From assembly GCA_004352715.1 (NCBI GenBank), contig SCFE01000081.1, positions 485,998-529,618 of the forward strand: DNA of 43,621 nucleotides, given 5' to 3'. The notes under the pieces were generated by a model. That model searched no databases. It was given only the letters and a program-made list of their open reading frames with translations, and was not told where the DNA came from. Below are positions 41,081 to 43,621 of this stretch, piece by piece; positions within the stretch are counted from its first letter, which is position 1, and each line of letters starts with the position of its first letter. This stretch comes from Hofstenia miamia (lineage: Eukaryota; Xenacoelomorpha; Acoela). The position numbers and the translations under genes are program-made.

Positions 41081-41802
41081 TTTTATGGGGTTATTCAAGC
41101 AGTCAACAGACTGATGAGTGGGTGATTCCACGATCCGGGTCCGAACCTTAACCCCTAGTAGTGTACCACGCCGGTTTGATCGGGAGACACCTCTGGCGAC
41201 CCCTGGCACGCCGAGTCTGTGTTGAGTTCGATCAGCAGAGTGAAGCCGAATGCTGACCTTCAATTGAGAGGGTTGCGCCTCTCCCGCTTTGGCCAATCAA
41301 GACCACTAACTGTGGTAATTTAGAGAGCGCCTGCTGGCTGCTAAGAGATCCAAGAAAAATATTGGAGCTGTTCTTACTAACATGCAAAGCATTCTAGCCA
41401 ATAGGAAGCCATAAAGCTCCAGAGTAAGAATAAGACATAGAAAAGCTGCCTCACAGGAAGGGACAGCAAACGCCAGCCTTGACTATACCAGACAGAGAGA
41501 ATTTCCTCTCTGTATGACTGCTCTATGTGACGGACCCTAACTGGTGCCAGTAGCAGTATTGCTAACAGTGTTTCCACTATGTAGCCGTTTATCTCCAGAA
41601 TACTAGGACAGGCTTCTCGACCGTTACCGCCCCCATATGTACAAAGTACACGTGGTGGCACCTTCTGTACCCTGGTTTTAACATCTGAGGTATTAGGTAG
41701 GTTCGGAACTCCGCACACGCGCCCACTGAGTGTTAACGTTACCCAGGAACCACCGCATGGAGGTATTTTTTGGGACGATTTAGGCATTGCCTGAACTTAT
41801 TT
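41081..41802 (-). mobile_element. GC-rich retroposon with 12-bp target duplication
   Basis: A 722-bp block of roughly balanced base composition in AT-rich DNA. AAGAACTTACTT occurs at 41069-41080 and again at 41803-41814, a perfect 12-bp direct duplication. Read on the minus strand, the insertion ends CTTGAATAACCCCATAAAA at the 3' duplication, an A-rich tail as expected for target-primed reverse transcription. A 136-codon minus frame (41377-41787) begins near the 5' end but shows no reverse transcriptase or endonuclease motif. GGTTCGGACCC near the 3' end loosely resembles a pol III B box. Probably a non-autonomous LINE derivative or large SINE; family unknown. Confidence 0.7.
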
Positions 41803-41814
41803 AAGAACTTACTT

Positions 41815-42868
41815 AAGATTTTTTGCACTATATCTTTTGATTTATAATCAATGGAAACATTGCCATTGTCATGTTTAATTAATTAAATTATGATTTTATT
41901 TTTGCAGGTGGACCTTGCACATAATATTTGTTCAATATATGACGAATTTTTTGTATTTAATTATTTGAGATGTTGAGCACAATGACTTTTCAATTATCAT
42001 AGATTCTAAAAGCTGTTTACTTGTTCGCCTGTATTATGAGCCAAGCTGCCCAAATTTTTGCCTCGCCTTCACAACCGAAAAGCAATTTGTTGACAATTTT
42101 AAAATATTTTATGGTTTGAAAACATTAATTTCAAGAAAATTTCTATTTTACAAAAATATTTAGACTAGAACAGAAAAACAAGAAATATTATTTAATAATC
42201 ATTTTTTAAAAATTTAAAAATATTTTCTTAACTTGTGCTATGACATGCAAAGAATTTTTAATAAAGCATTTATAAGAAGTCTTTTATATTTTTAATGGAT
42301 TTCCCCAATTTTACACAAAAGTAACCACATGTTTTTTGGAATATAACTAAATTTTGTATTCCTCTAGTGGCGAATGTTAAGACATCATTCATTCGCAAAT
42401 ATAATTATTATTGAATTTATGAAAATCGAAAATTATGCAATTGCTTCATATATTCAAAATACCATAAATAAATACTCGTTTGTTATAGTGCCCGCCTTAA
42501 AGGTCAAAACTTTTTTCCACATTTACGTAGAATTTTCTTAGCACCTATTAGCAAATAAGAGAATCTTGGGGGTGTGGGCAGGTCTATTGGGAAACATACT
42601 TTAGTGCAATGTTGAAAATTTTTTATTAATTAAAACTTATTGCTGTGCCTGAGGTTGTTAAAAAGATTAAATCATTTTCTACAAACATTTCGAATTTTTT
42701 CAAAAAATTTAAATTCTCTACATGCCTAATGTTTATGTATTTATAAGGTTTTGAGCCAATGGGAGCAACAAAGAACTTTTAGGATCATAATTTTTTTCGA
42801 AAATCCCATACCTGTTTAAGGTTACATGTTAATGCAACCTTTCAAAATTTGAAATTCAATATTCATAA
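41815..42868. other. Gene-free AT-rich stretch
   Basis: No coding region, RNA gene or repeat end recognised in either strand; short T-rich and A-rich tracts only. Confidence 0.5.
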
Positions 42869-43430
42869 AGGGGGTGCCACACGGTCAGTCTTTTGACTAT
42901 AGTCAAAATTGCGGTTTTGTATTCTTTTGCCTATTAGTCAAATATTTTGACTAATAGTCAAAAATAGGTTTCTGCGCAAATTTCATTGCATATACATGGA
43001 ATCTATTAGTATTACTAAGTGGAATTGCTATAATTACATATCAAACGTAGGTGACTAAAATCATTTTGACGGCATAGTCCACACCAAAGAAAATGGAATA
43101 ATTCATTGACCATTCATAAACAAGTGCTGGTAAAAATTATGTAAACATTTAACCCAATTTGCACGTTGCAATCTGTAAAGTAAATTTTACATCATAATTA
43201 TGTTATCAAGTCAGCCTTTGAAACAGGACTTCCGAAGAAATGGATTACCATTTATTTTGCATTCGTTCAACAGAATGCTAAAACGAAAACTATTGGGAGG
43301 TGCCACACGGTTAGTCTTTCAACTAATAGTCATTTTCAAATAGAACAATATCTATTTCAAAATTTGACTAATCGTAAACCGCAAAAGTCACTTTTTGGGG
43401 GTGCCACAGGCTAATCGTGTGGCACCCCCT
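42869..43430. mobile_element. MITE with AGGGGGTGCCACACGG ends and TAA target
   Basis: The left end AGGGGGTGCCACACGGTCAG and the right end, complement of CGTGTGGCACCCCCT, are inverted; TAA flanks both sides (42866-42868 and 43431-43433). Extra copies of the end motif occur inside at 43299 (GGAGGTGCCACACGGTTAGT) and 43397 (GGGGGTGCCACAGGCTAATC), the latter forming a tight palindrome with the right end. GACTA(A/T)AGTCAAA-type palindromes recur through the arms. Non-coding, 562 bp. Probably one MITE nested in or fused with another of its family. Confidence 0.75.
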
Positions 43431-43621
43431 TAACACTAAATGTCAACTCCTTTCATTTGAATTATATTTTCGCTAATATTTCAAATTCTGTTAATACTAA
43501 AAGTAAATGTAAAGTTAGTATTTGAAATTGTGCGAAACAGTATAATCACAATTAATGGCTAAACATGATCCATTAGTTATCTAGCTGTAAAATGTACACC
43601 TATCGGGAACACAAACATTTT

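Noticed and set aside
41377-41787. 136-codon minus frame as a host gene
   Set aside because: It lies wholly within the block bounded by the 12-bp duplication and has no recognised domain, so it is attributed to the retroposon.
1-43621. tRNA, rRNA, snRNA genes and CRISPR arrays
   Set aside because: GTTCGA-type and other RNA-gene signatures were looked for by eye. The few hits (for example near 243 and 41227) lie within transposable elements and lack cloverleaf context; no spaced-repeat array resembling CRISPR was seen. A covariance-model scan would be decisive.

Overview
ORGANISM. The window reads as nuclear DNA of an invertebrate metazoan, roughly 70% A+T and very rich in transposable elements. 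Five protein genes are recognisable: GTF3C5, GEMIN6, AFG2A (SPATA5), CTU1 and a TMEM145-like membrane protein. All are conserved animal genes, and four of the five are intronless as read here. The repeats (CR1/jockey-type LINEs, piggyBac, hAT, Tc1/mariner and pogo types, TAA-target MITEs) suit a cnidarian, flatworm or similar lineage, but the species cannot be named from sequence alone. A 448-base run of N at 37251-37698 shows this is a draft assembly.

LAYOUT. 1-12.2 kb: gene-poor, with MITEs (127-351, 7695-7873, 10019-10343), an RTE-like retroposon tail (4155-4440), a cluster of diverged ~65-bp repeats and two perfect hairpins. 12.2-16.7 kb: a decayed LINE with a 2A-like NPGP start, split by a pogo-like MITE and by a 2.6-kb element with long inverted repeats, which itself carries a piggyBac-like insertion. 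16.8-22.3 kb, minus strand: GEMIN6 followed by six-exon GTF3C5, whose fourth intron holds two MITEs. 22.7-23.6 kb: a broken copy of a widespread transposon-associated gene. 23.9-27.3 kb: a piggyBac element with TTAA duplications, its transposase split by a second element that contains a Tc1 copy. 28.26-31.4 kb: two LINE fragments of different base composition joined head to tail. 31.8-35.2 kb, minus strand: CTU1 and AFG2A, 44 bp apart. 36.5-38.4 kb: two LTRs, an assembly gap and a second Tc1 end. 39.5-41.0 kb, plus strand: TMEM145-like gene directly behind a fold-back element. 41.08-41.80 kb: a GC-rich retroposon with a 12-bp target duplication. 42.87-43.43 kb: a third TAA MITE.

GENES TOGETHER. 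CTU1 (tRNA wobble-uridine thiolation) and AFG2A (60S ribosome maturation ATPase) both serve translation. They look like an operon processed by spliced-leader trans-splicing: the AFG2A ATG directly follows a TTTTTAG acceptor in the 44-bp spacer. GEMIN6 (snRNP assembly) and GTF3C5 (RNA polymerase III initiation) also lie in tandem on one strand, and each has an acceptor-like TTTAG 10-16 nt before its ATG.

MOST NOTABLE. (1) The CTU1-AFG2A candidate operon. (2) An AFG2A whose first ATPase domain has lost its hydrolysis residues. (3) Terminal inverted repeats built of exact 21-bp units that read as coiled-coil-like heptads. (4) Two deeply nested transposon stacks whose order can be read from target duplications and interrupted reading frames.
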